A stretch of 64,000 nt of DNA from Pseudoalteromonas sp. NC201 (lineage in GTDB: Bacteria; Pseudomonadota; Gammaproteobacteria; Enterobacterales; Alteromonadaceae). The position numbers were made by a program, and so were the translations under genes. The notes under the pieces were generated by a model. The model saw nothing but the letters and a program-made list of their open reading frames with translations, did no database searches and was not told the origin of the DNA. Numbering within the stretch: the stretch's first letter is position 1; each line of letters starts with the position of its first letter. The DNA is taken from assembly GCF_002850255.1 (NCBI RefSeq), contig NZ_CP022522.1:191049-255048 (forward strand), read 5' to 3'. Shown here one piece after another: positions 17,025 to 26,545 of this stretch.

Positions 17025-19074
17025 ATACTTGCCGTACTGTCTCTCTTAGCGTTGTGGTGAGGGCTTTTTTACCAGATAACCCAAGCAAATTAATTACGAC
17101 GTGGGTCGAATGTTGCTGTAATATTAGACGAATCACTAATGCTTTGGAAACTTTAGTTAAGTTTTTAAGCAATCGAGGATCGGTTGTGATCAACTGCCAT
17201 AAAAAAGGACATACTTGTTGCTCAACCGGGTTGCTTTTACGTAAATAGCGCAAATAATCTAGCTGCTCATTAGTTATATGTTCAAAGGGTAAGGTCGCCA
17301 ATAGCGCGCTCACCACCTCAGTATCGAGTTGTTGATAGTGCGAGCGCAACTGATAGAAAAAAGCTTGTTTGAATACTCGAGTATAGGCGTTGTCTAAGTC
17401 GCCTCGGATTTTTTTGAACATCAAAACTGCATACTCGCCACTGGCCTTATCTTGCTTAAATCCCAGTTTCATCGGCTGATAGTGACGTTGTGACCAAAAT
17501 GAAAGCAATGGCGCTGTAAGGCCAAAACTGGTTCCTATGTAACTGATATCTTCTGGTAATGTGGTTTCAAAACATTCAAGTAATTGACTGCCAATTCCTT
17601 GCTGTTGTACATCCGGGTGCACGGCTATTCTAACAACTCTTGCGCTTTTTTCGGTGACAAAACGGCTATCACCCAAGCTTGTCGTTAGCTGCTGCGCCAA
17701 GAGATGGCCTGTGGGTCTTCGTTTTCCTACTAGAATATCTTCTGCGAGATCTGAAGCGAGTCCGCCTTCGATGACAGCAAGGCAAATACCTACTAGTTCG
17801 TTATTGCAAAACGCACCTTGTAAGCGCAGATCGGGTGCATCTAATAATTGCCGTAAATCATCGACGCTGGTTTGATAATGCGCTAAAACGAGCAGTGAAA
17901 ATACTTGCTCAAGTAACTGGCTATTTTCTACCAATTCACTCTGGGAAATAGCACGCATTGTGGTTGATGAAGTGAATATGGGTGATGTCGCTTTACACTC
18001 GAGTACAAATAAATCCCTGATCTGCTGCTCCAGTGGATCATCTGACGCATAACGAATAGGAGTCGACAAGGTGAAATCAAGATAACTTGGGTAATGTGAT
18101 TCTAAGTAGCGTTTAAACCGTAACGTGTAGCCTCTACCATTACCCTCATAACCAACTAAGGTGCTGGAAAAAATGCAGCGAAAACCAAGTTGAGTGATTT
18201 GTATTAAAAATGGAACTGGCAGGGCAGCTGCCTCATCTACCAAAATAATCGTATTGCTATCAAGCGTAGAGGCTTGTTGTAGTAACGTATCTGGTGCCAT
18301 ATAGCTGAGATTAGCCAGCTTCTTCGTTTTTACATCAACCTCGGTATTGAGTGTTTGAGCAAGCATGCTAAAGCAACTATGCAGAGCATGAAAATGGCGG
18401 CTACAAATAACAAATTGTTGTGTAGGATGCTTTGATGCCAAGAGACCTAATAACGCGCTCTTCCCTCGACCTCTATCTGCACTCAGTAATACAGGTGTTT
18501 GCTGGTTTTCCAATATTGCGGAGAGTTGCGCAAGTACAATTTGTTGCTCTGCAATACCACTAACCACTGAACTTGTAGCAAGATACGCTGAGGGTAATTG
18601 AGCTCCAAAGTGTTCACTGATATGCCAAACTGTTCGTTGCTGCCAGAGCTGCTGCCACCTTTTTAAAAAGTGGCTGTGTTTGGGCGTTTGCCCCTCTGAA
18701 CACCAGCGGGTAATTGCAGGGTCTAGCCAGTGGTCGAGTTCATCTAACTCGGGAAGTAACAACAGCAGTAAGCCGCCTGCTTTTACCGTGCCCGCTGCCG
18801 CTGCGATTTTGTTAGGCACAATACCGCTAAAGCCGTCGTAGACTAGGTTGCTAAATTCTTGTCCGAGTATTTGGTGTAAATGCTCAGGCCAAACGGCATT
18901 TTCTAATGTCTTATTGCTACTTAGGATAAGATTATCGTTTGAGTTTGCTAGTAGCTGCTGACACTGCGCGTAACACCAAGCTTGGCTGCCGGTGATAAGC
19001 AAGAGTTGCCGATGGCGGGCATCGGCAAGCTGAGAACGTAATTGTGAAAGACTAGAGTGCTTGAAGTCTTGCAT
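17005..19074 (-). CDS. tmcA: tRNA(Met) cytidine acetyltransferase TmcA
   Basis: Makes N4-acetylcytidine at wobble C34 of elongator tRNA-Met using acetyl-CoA and ATP, preventing misreading of AUA. The 689 residues contain an RNA-helicase-like module with Walker A (ADRGRGKSA, about residue 200), a DEAAALP motif II, and a GNAT acetyltransferase domain (VHPDVQQQGIGSQLL). It overlaps uvrD by 23 bases upstream and the binding-protein gene by 20 bases downstream, so the three genes form an operon. The tRNA-Met genes in this window are initiator type and are not expected substrates. Confidence 0.96.
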   Translation of the reverse strand: MQDFKHSSLSQLRSQLADARHRQLLLITGSQAWCYAQCQQLLANSNDNLILSSNKTLENAVWPEHLHQILGQEFSNLVYDGFSGIVPNKIAAAAGTVKAGGLLLLLLPELDELDHWLDPAITRWCSEGQTPKHSHFLKRWQQLWQQRTVWHISEHFGAQLPSAYLATSSVVSGIAEQQIVLAQLSAILENQQTPVLLSADRGRGKSALLGLLASKHPTQQFVICSRHFHALHSCFSMLAQTLNTEVDVKTKKLANLSYMAPDTLLQQASTLDSNTIILVDEAAALPVPFLIQITQLGFRCIFSSTLVGYEGNGRGYTLRFKRYLESHYPSYLDFTLSTPIRYASDDPLEQQIRDLFVLECKATSPIFTSSTTMRAISQSELVENSQLLEQVFSLLVLAHYQTSVDDLRQLLDAPDLRLQGAFCNNELVGICLAVIEGGLASDLAEDILVGKRRPTGHLLAQQLTTSLGDSRFVTEKSARVVRIAVHPDVQQQGIGSQLLECFETTLPEDISYIGTSFGLTAPLLSFWSQRHYQPMKLGFKQDKASGEYAVLMFKKIRGDLDNAYTRVFKQAFFYQLRSHYQQLDTEVVSALLATLPFEHITNEQLDYLRYLRKSNPVEQQVCPFLWQLITTDPRLLKNLTKVSKALVIRLILQQHSTHVVINLLGLSGKKALTTTLRETVRQVYEYFRC

Positions 19075-21217
19075 AGGCGGTTACTAACCACTTACTACCA
19101 ACATCATCAAAGCTAACTTGGATGCGTGATTGAGCACCTGCACCTTCATAGTTAAGCACTGTACCTGCACCAAATTTGGCATGGAGGACGCGCTGGCCTA
19201 AATTAAAGCCGCTATCTTCAAAGGTCGCGTGACTGATTGATGGGCTGAATCGACCCGAGTTAGCCGGACGAGAAATTTGCGTTTTGATCCGGATTTCTTC
19301 CATGCAGTCTTCAGGAATTTCACGTAAGAACCTTGAAGGGCTGTGATGTTTTTCTTGACCATACAAGCGGCGACTTTCTGCGTGGCTAATGTAAAGCTTA
19401 TCCATGGCACGCGTCATACCGACGTAGCACAAGCGGCGCTCTTCTTCCAAGCGGCCTGACTCTTCATTACTTTGTTGCGATGGGAACATGCCTTCTTCCA
19501 CCCCAACCATAAAGACCAATGGGAACTCGAGACCTTTGGCCGAGTGCAGCGTCATCATTTGTACCGCATCTTCGTGCTCGTCTGCCTGGCCTTCGCCTGC
19601 CTCCAAAGAGGTATAGGCTAAAAAGCCTTGTAATGGTGAAGTAAAATCTTCATCGATAGGCAGCTCATACTGACCACAAGCACTGATCAATTCTTCCAAG
19701 TTTTCCACTCGAGCGCGGCCTTTTTCGCCTTTTTCGGCTTGATACATTGCCATGAGACCTGACTGCTCAATGGCTGTCTGTGCTTGTTGTGCCAGTTCAA
19801 GCTCGGCAATTTTATCGTCTAGCTGCTCGACTAATTCAATAAATTTTGTCACCGCCGTAGCTGCTCTTCCCGCTAAATGCTTTTGCGCAAGTACGGCTTT
19901 GGCTGCATCCCAAAGTGAGAGTGATTCGTGACGTGCACAATCGCGAATATGACTTAACGTTTTATCACCAATACCACGGGTTGGGGTGTTTATCACACGC
20001 TCAAATGCCGCGTCGTCATTACGATTACTGATTATACGAAGGTAAGACAGGGCATCTTTAATCTCTTGGCGTTCGAAGAAACGCATACCGCCATAAATAC
20101 GGTATTTTAGCCCTTCTTGAAGTAAGGCTTCTTCTAACACTCGGGACTGTGCGTTGTTTCTGTAGAGTACCGCGCTGTCGCTGAGCGCATTGCCAGCCTG
20201 TAACCAAGATTTAATTTTGCCAACCACAAAGCGTGCTTCATCAAGTTCATTAAAAGCGGCGTAAATTGAAATTGGCTCGCCTTGGTTACCGTCAGTCCAG
20301 AGACTTTTACCCATTCGTTCGGCGTTGTTTTCAATGAGCGCGTTGGATGCTTTTAGAATGGTTGCAGTAGAACGATAATTTTGTTCAAGACGGATCGTTT
20401 CGGCGTTAAAGTCGTCTAGAAAACGTTTGATGTTTTCTATTTTTGCACCACGCCAGCCGTAAATACTCTGGTCGTCATCCCCTACGATCATGATATTGTT
20501 GTCACTACCTGCAAGCAGGCGTAGCCACAAATACTGAATGCTGTTGGTATCTTGGAACTCGTCCACTAGCATATGGCGGAAGCGTTGTTGATAGTGACGT
20601 AGCAAGGTAGGTTGTTGCTGTAATAGCTCGTAGCAGCGCAATAGGATCTCGGCAAAATCAACAAGACCGGCTCTATCACAGGCATCTTGGTAAGCACTAT
20701 ACACGTTCAGCATCAGCTGTTCGTTGACATCGTATGCTTGAATATCTTTGGGTCTTAATCCTTCGTCTTTACGCGCGCTGATGTACCAGCTTAACTGCTT
20801 AGGTGGCCACTTTTTCTCATCGATATTCATGGCTTTGAGCAAACGGCGGATCATTCGTTGCTGATCATCGCTATCTAGAATTTGAAATGACTCTGGTAAT
20901 TTAGCTTCACGGTGATGGGCGCGTAACATGCGGTGGGCAAGGCCGTGGAAAGTGCCTATCCACATACCACCAACAGGGCCATTGAGCGTCGCTTCAACAC
21001 GAGCACGCATTTCTTTGGCTGCCTTATTGGTAAAGGTTACCGCGAAAATACTAAATGCAGAGGCGTGCTCAACTTGCATAAGCCAAGCTATACGATGAAC
21101 GAGTACTCGTGTTTTACCTGACCCCGCACCTGCGAGCACTAACATGTTTTGCAGAGGTGCGGCGACTGCATCGCGCTGTTTGTCGTTGAGGCCGTCGAGT
21201 AATTCTGATACGTCCAT
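19052..21217 (-). CDS. uvrD: DNA helicase II UvrD
   Basis: 3'-5' superfamily 1 helicase acting in nucleotide excision repair and mismatch repair. Start placed at ATG 21217 (MDVSELLDGLNDKQRDAV), which matches the start of E. coli UvrD and gives 721 residues against 720; the open frame extends upstream but lacks support. Motifs: Walker A (AGAGSGKT), motif II (VDEFQDTN), motif III (GDDDQSIYGWRGA), motif V/VI (TLHSAKGLEF, YVGMTRA). A possible LexA site lies upstream at 21338-21353. First gene of the uvrD-tmcA operon. Confidence 0.97.
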   Translation of the reverse strand: MDVSELLDGLNDKQRDAVAAPLQNMLVLAGAGSGKTRVLVHRIAWLMQVEHASAFSIFAVTFTNKAAKEMRARVEATLNGPVGGMWIGTFHGLAHRMLRAHHREAKLPESFQILDSDDQQRMIRRLLKAMNIDEKKWPPKQLSWYISARKDEGLRPKDIQAYDVNEQLMLNVYSAYQDACDRAGLVDFAEILLRCYELLQQQPTLLRHYQQRFRHMLVDEFQDTNSIQYLWLRLLAGSDNNIMIVGDDDQSIYGWRGAKIENIKRFLDDFNAETIRLEQNYRSTATILKASNALIENNAERMGKSLWTDGNQGEPISIYAAFNELDEARFVVGKIKSWLQAGNALSDSAVLYRNNAQSRVLEEALLQEGLKYRIYGGMRFFERQEIKDALSYLRIISNRNDDAAFERVINTPTRGIGDKTLSHIRDCARHESLSLWDAAKAVLAQKHLAGRAATAVTKFIELVEQLDDKIAELELAQQAQTAIEQSGLMAMYQAEKGEKGRARVENLEELISACGQYELPIDEDFTSPLQGFLAYTSLEAGEGQADEHEDAVQMMTLHSAKGLEFPLVFMVGVEEGMFPSQQSNEESGRLEEERRLCYVGMTRAMDKLYISHAESRRLYGQEKHHSPSRFLREIPEDCMEEIRIKTQISRPANSGRFSPSISHATFEDSGFNLGQRVLHAKFGAGTVLNYEGAGAQSRIQVSFDDVGSKWLVTAYARLQAL

Positions 21218-21337
21218 TGCTTTGCCTATTTGCTCAAATGATGGCAAGTATACCGAGTCGTTGCCGTAAATCCCAGCATATCGCAAAGCAAACCTAACCG
21301 AGTAAAGGTAACGTTATGATTTATAAAGAAACATAAA

Positions 21338-21353
21338 CTGGTTTTTTATACAG
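21338..21353. promoter_or_regulatory. Possible LexA (SOS) box upstream of uvrD
   Basis: The plus strand reads CTGG-N8-ACAG, one mismatch from the CTGT-N8-ACAG core of the gammaproteobacterial LexA box, with an AT-rich centre. It lies about 120 bases upstream of the uvrD ATG. uvrD is a known SOS gene in E. coli. A TATAAA-like -10 lies just downstream on the minus strand. Confidence 0.5.
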
Positions 21354-21362
21354 TGTTTATAT

Positions 21363-22307
21363 TTATTTTTGCAAAACGTCCTTCAACCGATTTTGTACCT
21401 CTGTAACCAATAAATCGGGCTGGAATTTTGATAGAAACGCATTACAACCCACTTTTTCGACCATGGCATGATTAAAGCTGCCACTGAGTGAGGTATTGAG
21501 AATGACATAAAGGTCTTTCAGGCGACTGTCATTGCGAATTTCATAGGTGAGTCGATAACCATCCATAACCGGCATTTCTGCATCGGTGATCACCGCAAGT
21601 AACTCTTTTTGTACGTCGATACCTTCGTCGGCCCAGTGCTTTAACACATTGAGCGCCTCTTGGCCGTCAGTCGCTGGGATGATTTCTATGCCCAATTGTG
21701 CCAAGGTATCGGCAACTTGACGACGAGCAGTCGGCGAGTCATCGGCATGTAGAATTTTACGGCCATGAAACTCGTTGATGATATCTTTATCTAGAATGTC
21801 TTGCGGGATCTCAACTTTGTATTCGACGATTTCGGCAAGTACCTTTTCTACATCGATAATTTCAACGATGTGTTCAACGCCGTCACGTTTGATTTTGGTC
21901 AGTGCGGTGAGATAGTGATTGCGGCCAACAGACTTAGGGGTTGGCATAATATCGGACCACGTAGTATTGACGATTTGGTCAACTTTACCAACTAAGAAAG
22001 CCTGCACTGAGCGGTTGTACTCTGTGATCACTAAGTTGCAGTCTTTGTCTCGGTCGCATGGCGGCATGCATATCGCTTGTCGTAAATCGATAACCGGAAT
22101 AGACTCACCACGGATGTTGGTTACGCCACACACTTTAGGGTGTGCATTGGGCATTTTGTTAAGATGAGGGAGCTTAACAACTTCTTTTACCTTGAAGACG
22201 TTGAGCGCAAAAAAGTGGCGGCTATGAAGATGAAACAATAGCAACTCTAGGCGGTTTTCACCCACCAGTTGTGTGCGTTGATTTACTGAGGCCAATACGC
22301 CAGCCAT
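21363..22307 (-). CDS. cheV: Chemotaxis protein CheV (CheW-receiver fusion)
   Basis: Coupling protein that joins chemoreceptors to CheA and can be phosphorylated. The 314 residues hold an N-terminal CheW-like domain (about 15-165) and a C-terminal receiver domain with acidic pair and acceptor Asp (ADDSPT, AVITDAEMPVMDGY) and Lys in FLSKFQP. ATG start with a GAGGGG ribosome site. Transcribed alone, toward uvrD but separated from it by the candidate LexA box. Confidence 0.95.
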   Translation of the reverse strand: MAGVLASVNQRTQLVGENRLELLLFHLHSRHFFALNVFKVKEVVKLPHLNKMPNAHPKVCGVTNIRGESIPVIDLRQAICMPPCDRDKDCNLVITEYNRSVQAFLVGKVDQIVNTTWSDIMPTPKSVGRNHYLTALTKIKRDGVEHIVEIIDVEKVLAEIVEYKVEIPQDILDKDIINEFHGRKILHADDSPTARRQVADTLAQLGIEIIPATDGQEALNVLKHWADEGIDVQKELLAVITDAEMPVMDGYRLTYEIRNDSRLKDLYVILNTSLSGSFNHAMVEKVGCNAFLSKFQPDLLVTEVQNRLKDVLQK

Positions 22308-22429
22308 GTTAACCCCTCATTACTTCTTGTAACCTTTTCTAAGACTATATCAAAGAAGTCGATATGTCGTGTTGTTTTTTGGCTAAAATCTGCAGTAAGG
22401 TAGCAGTATGTATTTGATAGGGAAGCAAT

Positions 22430-23509
22430 ATGCCTATAATTTTTAAGCGCTTAGTTGTTTTGATGCGGGCTCATGTGGATAAGGCCAGCTGGCAACTGTT
22501 ATTTATGGCAACGCTCATTCATATGTCGGTGACCTGGGGGTTATTATGGCTCAGCAATGAATCGGCGTTATTACCACTGAGCACGTTCTTTTATTACTAC
22601 GTGGTGACGACTTCAACAGTTGGCTACGGAGACTTTAGTGCAACAACGGATTTTGGCCGTTTAGTCGTTGCCATAATACAGATCCCATTTGGCCTTGCGC
22701 TATTTGGTGTGTTATTGGGAAAAGCTGGACAATTTGTGACGTATTGGGTGAGAAGAGGCATGACAGGGGAAAAAGACTTTGCACATTTGCAAAACCACAT
22801 TGTAATTTTTGGTTGGCATGATGTCAGAACAAAAAAAATGGTGGATTACATTTTAGGTGACAATAAACGCGAAGATAGAAAAATCGTATTAGCCGTCACC
22901 GAGGCCATGGAGCATCCGCTGTTGAGTTATCCGGAAGTCGCATTTGCGCGTTTAACCAGCTTTACTGATGACGAACAGCTAAGTCGGATTAACATTGAGC
23001 GGGCTGACAAAATCATCATTGATGGCGATGATGATAACCAGACATTTACCACCGCGCTAAAGCTTAGTCGGGTAGTAAAACCCGAAGCACATATTAGCGC
23101 GCACTTCTTGGACGATAGCAAAGCACTACTTTTAAGAGAGCATTGTAAAAATGTTGAATGCTCAGCATCTATGTCTGCGGAAATCTTAGTGCGAGCCATG
23201 CAAGACCCAGGCTCAAGCCGAGTACAAGAGGAATTGCTGTCGACGCTACACGGCGATACGCAATTTAGCTTAGCCTTACCTGCAGAGGTAAGCTGTTTAA
23301 CCTTTGGTGATATTTTTGGTTATTTTAAACAGCATCATGATGCGACGCTGCTCGGTGTTGCGCACGATATAAATGCGCTAAATATGGATCTAAACCCACC
23401 TCTGGATTACAACATCACAGGGGGAGATATTTTGCACTATATTGCACCACAGCGAGTGCTTGCATCAGAGGTTGACTGGTCATCACTATGTTCGAAGAAC
23501 TCTTTTTGA
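22430..23509 (+). CDS. Potassium channel protein with RCK/TrkA-N-like domain
   Basis: Two-membrane-helix potassium channel. Helix one is about 24-42, followed by pore helix and selectivity filter TVGYGD (about residue 65), then helix two (about 76-97). The cytoplasmic part begins with a TrkA-N-like segment (HIVIFGWHDVRTKKMVDYI) that normally gates such channels on ligand binding. The start ATG lies just after a GGGAAG ribosome site. It overlaps a small membrane-protein gene at its 3' end. Confidence 0.88.
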   Translation: MPIIFKRLVVLMRAHVDKASWQLLFMATLIHMSVTWGLLWLSNESALLPLSTFFYYYVVTTSTVGYGDFSATTDFGRLVVAIIQIPFGLALFGVLLGKAGQFVTYWVRRGMTGEKDFAHLQNHIVIFGWHDVRTKKMVDYILGDNKREDRKIVLAVTEAMEHPLLSYPEVAFARLTSFTDDEQLSRINIERADKIIIDGDDDNQTFTTALKLSRVVKPEAHISAHFLDDSKALLLREHCKNVECSASMSAEILVRAMQDPGSSRVQEELLSTLHGDTQFSLALPAEVSCLTFGDIFGYFKQHHDATLLGVAHDINALNMDLNPPLDYNITGGDILHYIAPQRVLASEVDWSSLCSKNSF

Positions 23510-23691
23510 TGATTGCTGTTGTGTGCGCTTACTTACTTCCTGTCGCTTTGGTTGCAGGAAGCAAGCGCAGCAAAGGGCATGAAAAAAACGGCTGGCTGAT
23601 AGGAACGCTACTGTTTTCTTGGGTCGCTTTGCTGCTATATATCAGCATAGTGCCTAAGCACGGGCGACAAAAAGGCAAAGCAAAACGTTAG
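23488..23691 (+). CDS. Small membrane protein, function unknown
   Basis: 67 residues with two predicted membrane helices (about 7-24 and 36-53) separated by a basic loop (GSKRSKGHEKNG) and a basic C-terminal tail. It overlaps the channel gene by 22 bases; an internal ATG at 23509 forms a TGATG stop-start junction and could be the real start, giving 60 residues. Likely translationally coupled to the channel and possibly an accessory subunit, which is inference. It ends in a 4-base overlap with the convergent EVE gene. Confidence 0.7.
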   Translation: MFEELFLMIAVVCAYLLPVALVAGSKRSKGHEKNGWLIGTLLFSWVALLLYISIVPKHGRQKGKAKR

Positions 23692-24149
23692 CTTTGCCCC
23701 GACATCTCTAAAATAACCTGCCACTCAGGTTCGATGATGGGCATGATGGATAACCTCCCCCCTTTTTTTAGAGCCAGCTCGGTGAGCGCAGTGTTGGCTT
23801 TTATCGCTTGCAGGGTCACCGGGCGTAGGTGCCGCTCATATGCTAGAGTGACACCTACCCAGCGAGGGTTATCAGTGCTTGATTTAGCATCATAATAATC
23901 ACTGCTTAAGTCAAATTGATGTGGATCTGGCTCTGCTGCTTTCACCACTTTGGCAATACCGACAACCGCAGGGACTTTACAGCTTGAGTGGTAAATAAAC
24001 ACTGAGTCACCCACCTTAACCTCGTCACGCAGGAAGTTTCTTGCCTGATAATTACGAATTCCCTCCCAAAAAGTTTGCTGCTCAGGCGCGTTTTTTAAGT
24101 CATCAATGGAAAATGCATCGGGTTCTGTTTTAAACAGCCAATAAGCCAT
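23688..24149 (-). CDS. EVE domain protein
   Basis: 153-residue protein of the EVE family (MAYWLFKTEPDAFSIDDL start, WEGIRNYQARNFLRD, VGDSVFIYHS), a PUA-like fold related to YTH domains that binds modified bases. It spans the whole protein with no extra domain. Its role in bacteria is not established. Converges with the small membrane-protein gene, sharing a 4-base stop overlap. Confidence 0.9.
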   Translation of the reverse strand: MAYWLFKTEPDAFSIDDLKNAPEQQTFWEGIRNYQARNFLRDEVKVGDSVFIYHSSCKVPAVVGIAKVVKAAEPDPHQFDLSSDYYDAKSSTDNPRWVGVTLAYERHLRPVTLQAIKANTALTELALKKGGRLSIMPIIEPEWQVILEMSGQS

Positions 24150-24302
24150 ATGGGTTAGTCCAATAGTTTGAGTTATGATGTATTATACTCATTTGAGCAA
24201 TGTACTTGGTTTGCTACCAGTCCGAGTCTTACTTGGATTTGGTAAAAGTATTATCTCATTATAACGACTATCGCCAGTTCTACTAGACGTTCGGAGTGCA
24301 AC

Positions 24303-25160
24303 ATGAGTCAAGTGTTACAAAATCTGTTGGATTTGCTCAGCCTTGAAGAAATTGAGCAAGGGATATATCGAGGTCAAAGCCAAGACCTTGGTTTTCCTCA
24401 AGTGTTTGGAGGTCAGGTGATGGGGCAGGCGTTGTCCGCAGCAAAATACACCTTACCAGAAGGGCGCTTTGTTAACTCGCTGCACTCTTACTTTTTGCGT
24501 CCTGGTGATGCAAGCAAGCCCATCGTCTACGATGTCGAAAACATTCGTGATGGTCGCAGTTTTAGCACTCGTAGGATCAGTGCCATTCAATATGGTAAGC
24601 CGATATTTTACATGACTGCCTCTTTCCAAGGGGATGAACCCGGCGTTTCTCATCAATCTTTGATGCCGGATGTGCCAGAGCCTGAAACATTGAAGTCATC
24701 ACTTCACTTTTATCAAGAACATGCGGACCTCATTCCAGAATCACTTCGAGCGAAATTTACGCAAGAAATGCCGCTGGATATGCGCCCTGTAAACTTTCAA
24801 AATCCATTCAAACCTAAAAAACAGGACCCGGTGAGAAATGTTTGGTTTAAAGCCAATGGTGACATGCCGGACGACAGAAGGATCCACAACTATTTGCTGG
24901 CTTATGCCTCTGATTTTGAATTTCTACCAACTGCACTACAACCACATGGTTTGTCGTTTATGCAGCCAAATATGCAAGTCGCGACAATAGACCATGCGAT
25001 GTGGTTCCATCGTCCGTTTAGAATGGATGAATGGATTTTATATAGCGTTGATAGTCCGAGCGCGTCTAATGGCCGAGGCCTAGTACGTGGTCAATTTTTC
25101 AACCGCCAAGGTGAGTTAGTTGCGTCGACTATTCAAGAAGGCGTGATGCGCCAACGCTAA
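24303..25160 (+). CDS. tesB: Acyl-CoA thioesterase II (TesB)
   Basis: Cytoplasmic thioesterase hydrolysing medium- and long-chain acyl-CoA. 285 residues, with the double hotdog fold characteristic of TesB: first hotdog motif ([23 protein letters not shown]) and second half with [10 protein letters not shown] and [12 protein letters not shown] start preceded by GGAG. Stands alone between the EVE gene and a lipoprotein operon. Confidence 0.96.
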   Translation: MSQVLQNLLDLLSLEEIEQGIYRGQSQDLGFPQVFGGQVMGQALSAAKYTLPEGRFVNSLHSYFLRPGDASKPIVYDVENIRDGRSFSTRRISAIQYGKPIFYMTASFQGDEPGVSHQSLMPDVPEPETLKSSLHFYQEHADLIPESLRAKFTQEMPLDMRPVNFQNPFKPKKQDPVRNVWFKANGDMPDDRRIHNYLLAYASDFEFLPTALQPHGLSFMQPNMQVATIDHAMWFHRPFRMDEWILYSVDSPSASNGRGLVRGQFFNRQGELVASTIQEGVMRQR

Positions 25161-25494
25161 TTTGTTGGAAAGTGTATGGCGCTTTTTAACAGTAATCTTG
25201 CTTGGTGCTTTGTGCAGTACTAAGCAAATCACAAACTTACAAATCCATAACTATTTGTTATAAAAATGAATTTAGGTTTGTTGATGGCCGCTTCTTAAGT
25301 CGTCTGCACTACTTTTTCCGGTGCTGTACTCGGTTTTATTTTGCACTATCTTTAAAATCCCATCTAGATGTAGCGTTATTGCATTTTTCCCAAACAAAAA
25401 TTAACACTAAAGTCAGCTAAATTTATCTACATTGTTATTAACAAAACGAATCGCTGCGTCACAGACTGGCGCATATGACTTTAGGAGAATGATA
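25161..25494. other. Intergenic region before the CsgG operon
   Basis: A gap of 334 bases. I see no supported gene. A short plus-strand open frame (25202-25420) has no ribosome site and no plausible protein character. The AT-rich final 100 bases probably contain the operon promoter, but no clear -35/-10 pair stands out. Confidence 0.5.
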
Positions 25495-26163
25495 ATGAAT
25501 AAACCGCTTGCCACAGTAATTGCATTGACGTTTGTCGGATTAACCGCGGGTTGCGCAACGGAAGCATCAAGAACGGTAGAAGCACCTAAAGTGGCCTCAT
25601 ATAATCAGACATATAATGGACCAAAAAGTCAGTTAGCGGTTGGTAAATTGCAAAACCGTTCAGCTTTTCACAATGGTGTGTTTAGTTCAGGACCGGATCG
25701 CTTGGGTTCTCAGGCTAAAACTATTCTGACCACCCATTTACAGCAGAGTAATCGCTTTATTGTTTTAGATAGAGAAAACATGACAGAGATTGCCCAAGAA
25801 GCTGGATTTGCGGGCGCAAAACAAAGTATTAAAGGCGCTAACTTTGTGATCACGGGAGATGTTTCCGAGTTTGGTAGAAAAGAAGTAGGTGATAAACAAT
25901 TGTTCGGCATCCTAGGTAAAGGAAAATCGCAAATTGCTTACGCTAAGGTAAATCTGAATATCGTTGATGTGACTAGTTCAGAAGTTGTCTACTCAGTGCA
26001 AGGTGCTGGAGAATACAGCTTATCTAATCGAGAAGTGGTTGGTTTTGGTGGCACTGCGGGGTATGACTCAACGCTAAACGGCAAGGTATTGGATTTAGCT
26101 ATTCGTGAAGCCGTTAATAACTTGGTGAGTGGTATCGAGAAAGGCGATTGGAAGCCTTTATAG
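25495..26163 (+). CDS. CsgG/HfaB-family lipoprotein
   Basis: Outer-membrane lipoprotein of the CsgG family, whose founding member forms the curli secretion pore. Start placed at ATG 25495, six bases after AGGAGA; it begins a lipoprotein signal ending in the lipobox LTAGC. The mature part has the CsgG fold (LAVGKLQNRSAF, RFIVLDRENM, VITGDVSEFG). No curli genes (csgA, csgB, csgE, csgF) are nearby. It heads a three-gene operon with DUF4810 and DUF799 lipoproteins, an arrangement seen in other Gram-negatives including Neisseria. Confidence 0.9.
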   Translation: MNKPLATVIALTFVGLTAGCATEASRTVEAPKVASYNQTYNGPKSQLAVGKLQNRSAFHNGVFSSGPDRLGSQAKTILTTHLQQSNRFIVLDRENMTEIAQEAGFAGAKQSIKGANFVITGDVSEFGRKEVGDKQLFGILGKGKSQIAYAKVNLNIVDVTSSEVVYSVQGAGEYSLSNREVVGFGGTAGYDSTLNGKVLDLAIREAVNNLVSGIEKGDWKPL

Positions 26164-26199
26164 ACAATCCCCACAGCTAATCTAAACCTCAGGTAAATT

Positions 26200-26544
26200 A
26201 TGAAGCAAATGATATTTGTGGCGACTTTACTATTGATATTGTCTGGTTGTCAGAGTACGACACCACAATATTATTACGGTTCTTACGAACGTAACCTCTA
26301 TGAGTTCTTTCGAGGTGATGGGCAGTCGCTTGAGCAGCAGATCAGTCAGTTAGAGTCAAGCATAGCGCGCGCAGAAGTAAAGCAGATCAGTCCAGCACCA
26401 GGTATGTATGCGCATCTCGGTTACTTATATTTGATGCAAGGGGATAACGGCAAAGGGTTTGCGTATTTTGAACAGGAAAAACAACTGTATCCTGAGTCCA
26501 GGCAATATATCGACTTTTTACTAAAAAATGCACAGGGAGAATAA
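26200..26544 (+). CDS. DUF4810 lipoprotein
   Basis: 114-residue predicted lipoprotein (signal MKQMIFVATLLLILSGC, lipobox LSGC). The body resembles DUF4810: YYYGSYERNLYEF near the N terminus and a TPR-like helical pair at the C terminus (MYAHLGYLYLMQGDNGKGFAYF). Middle gene of the CsgG/DUF4810/DUF799 operon; probably part of the same envelope complex, which is inferred from conserved neighbourhood. Confidence 0.87.
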   Translation: MKQMIFVATLLLILSGCQSTTPQYYYGSYERNLYEFFRGDGQSLEQQISQLESSIARAEVKQISPAPGMYAHLGYLYLMQGDNGKGFAYFEQEKQLYPESRQYIDFLLKNAQGE

Positions 26545-26545
26545 G

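Noticed and set aside
25202..25420. Open frame of 72 residues before the CsgG operon
   Set aside because: No ribosome site, odd composition and no recognisable family; it reads like chance in an AT-rich gap.
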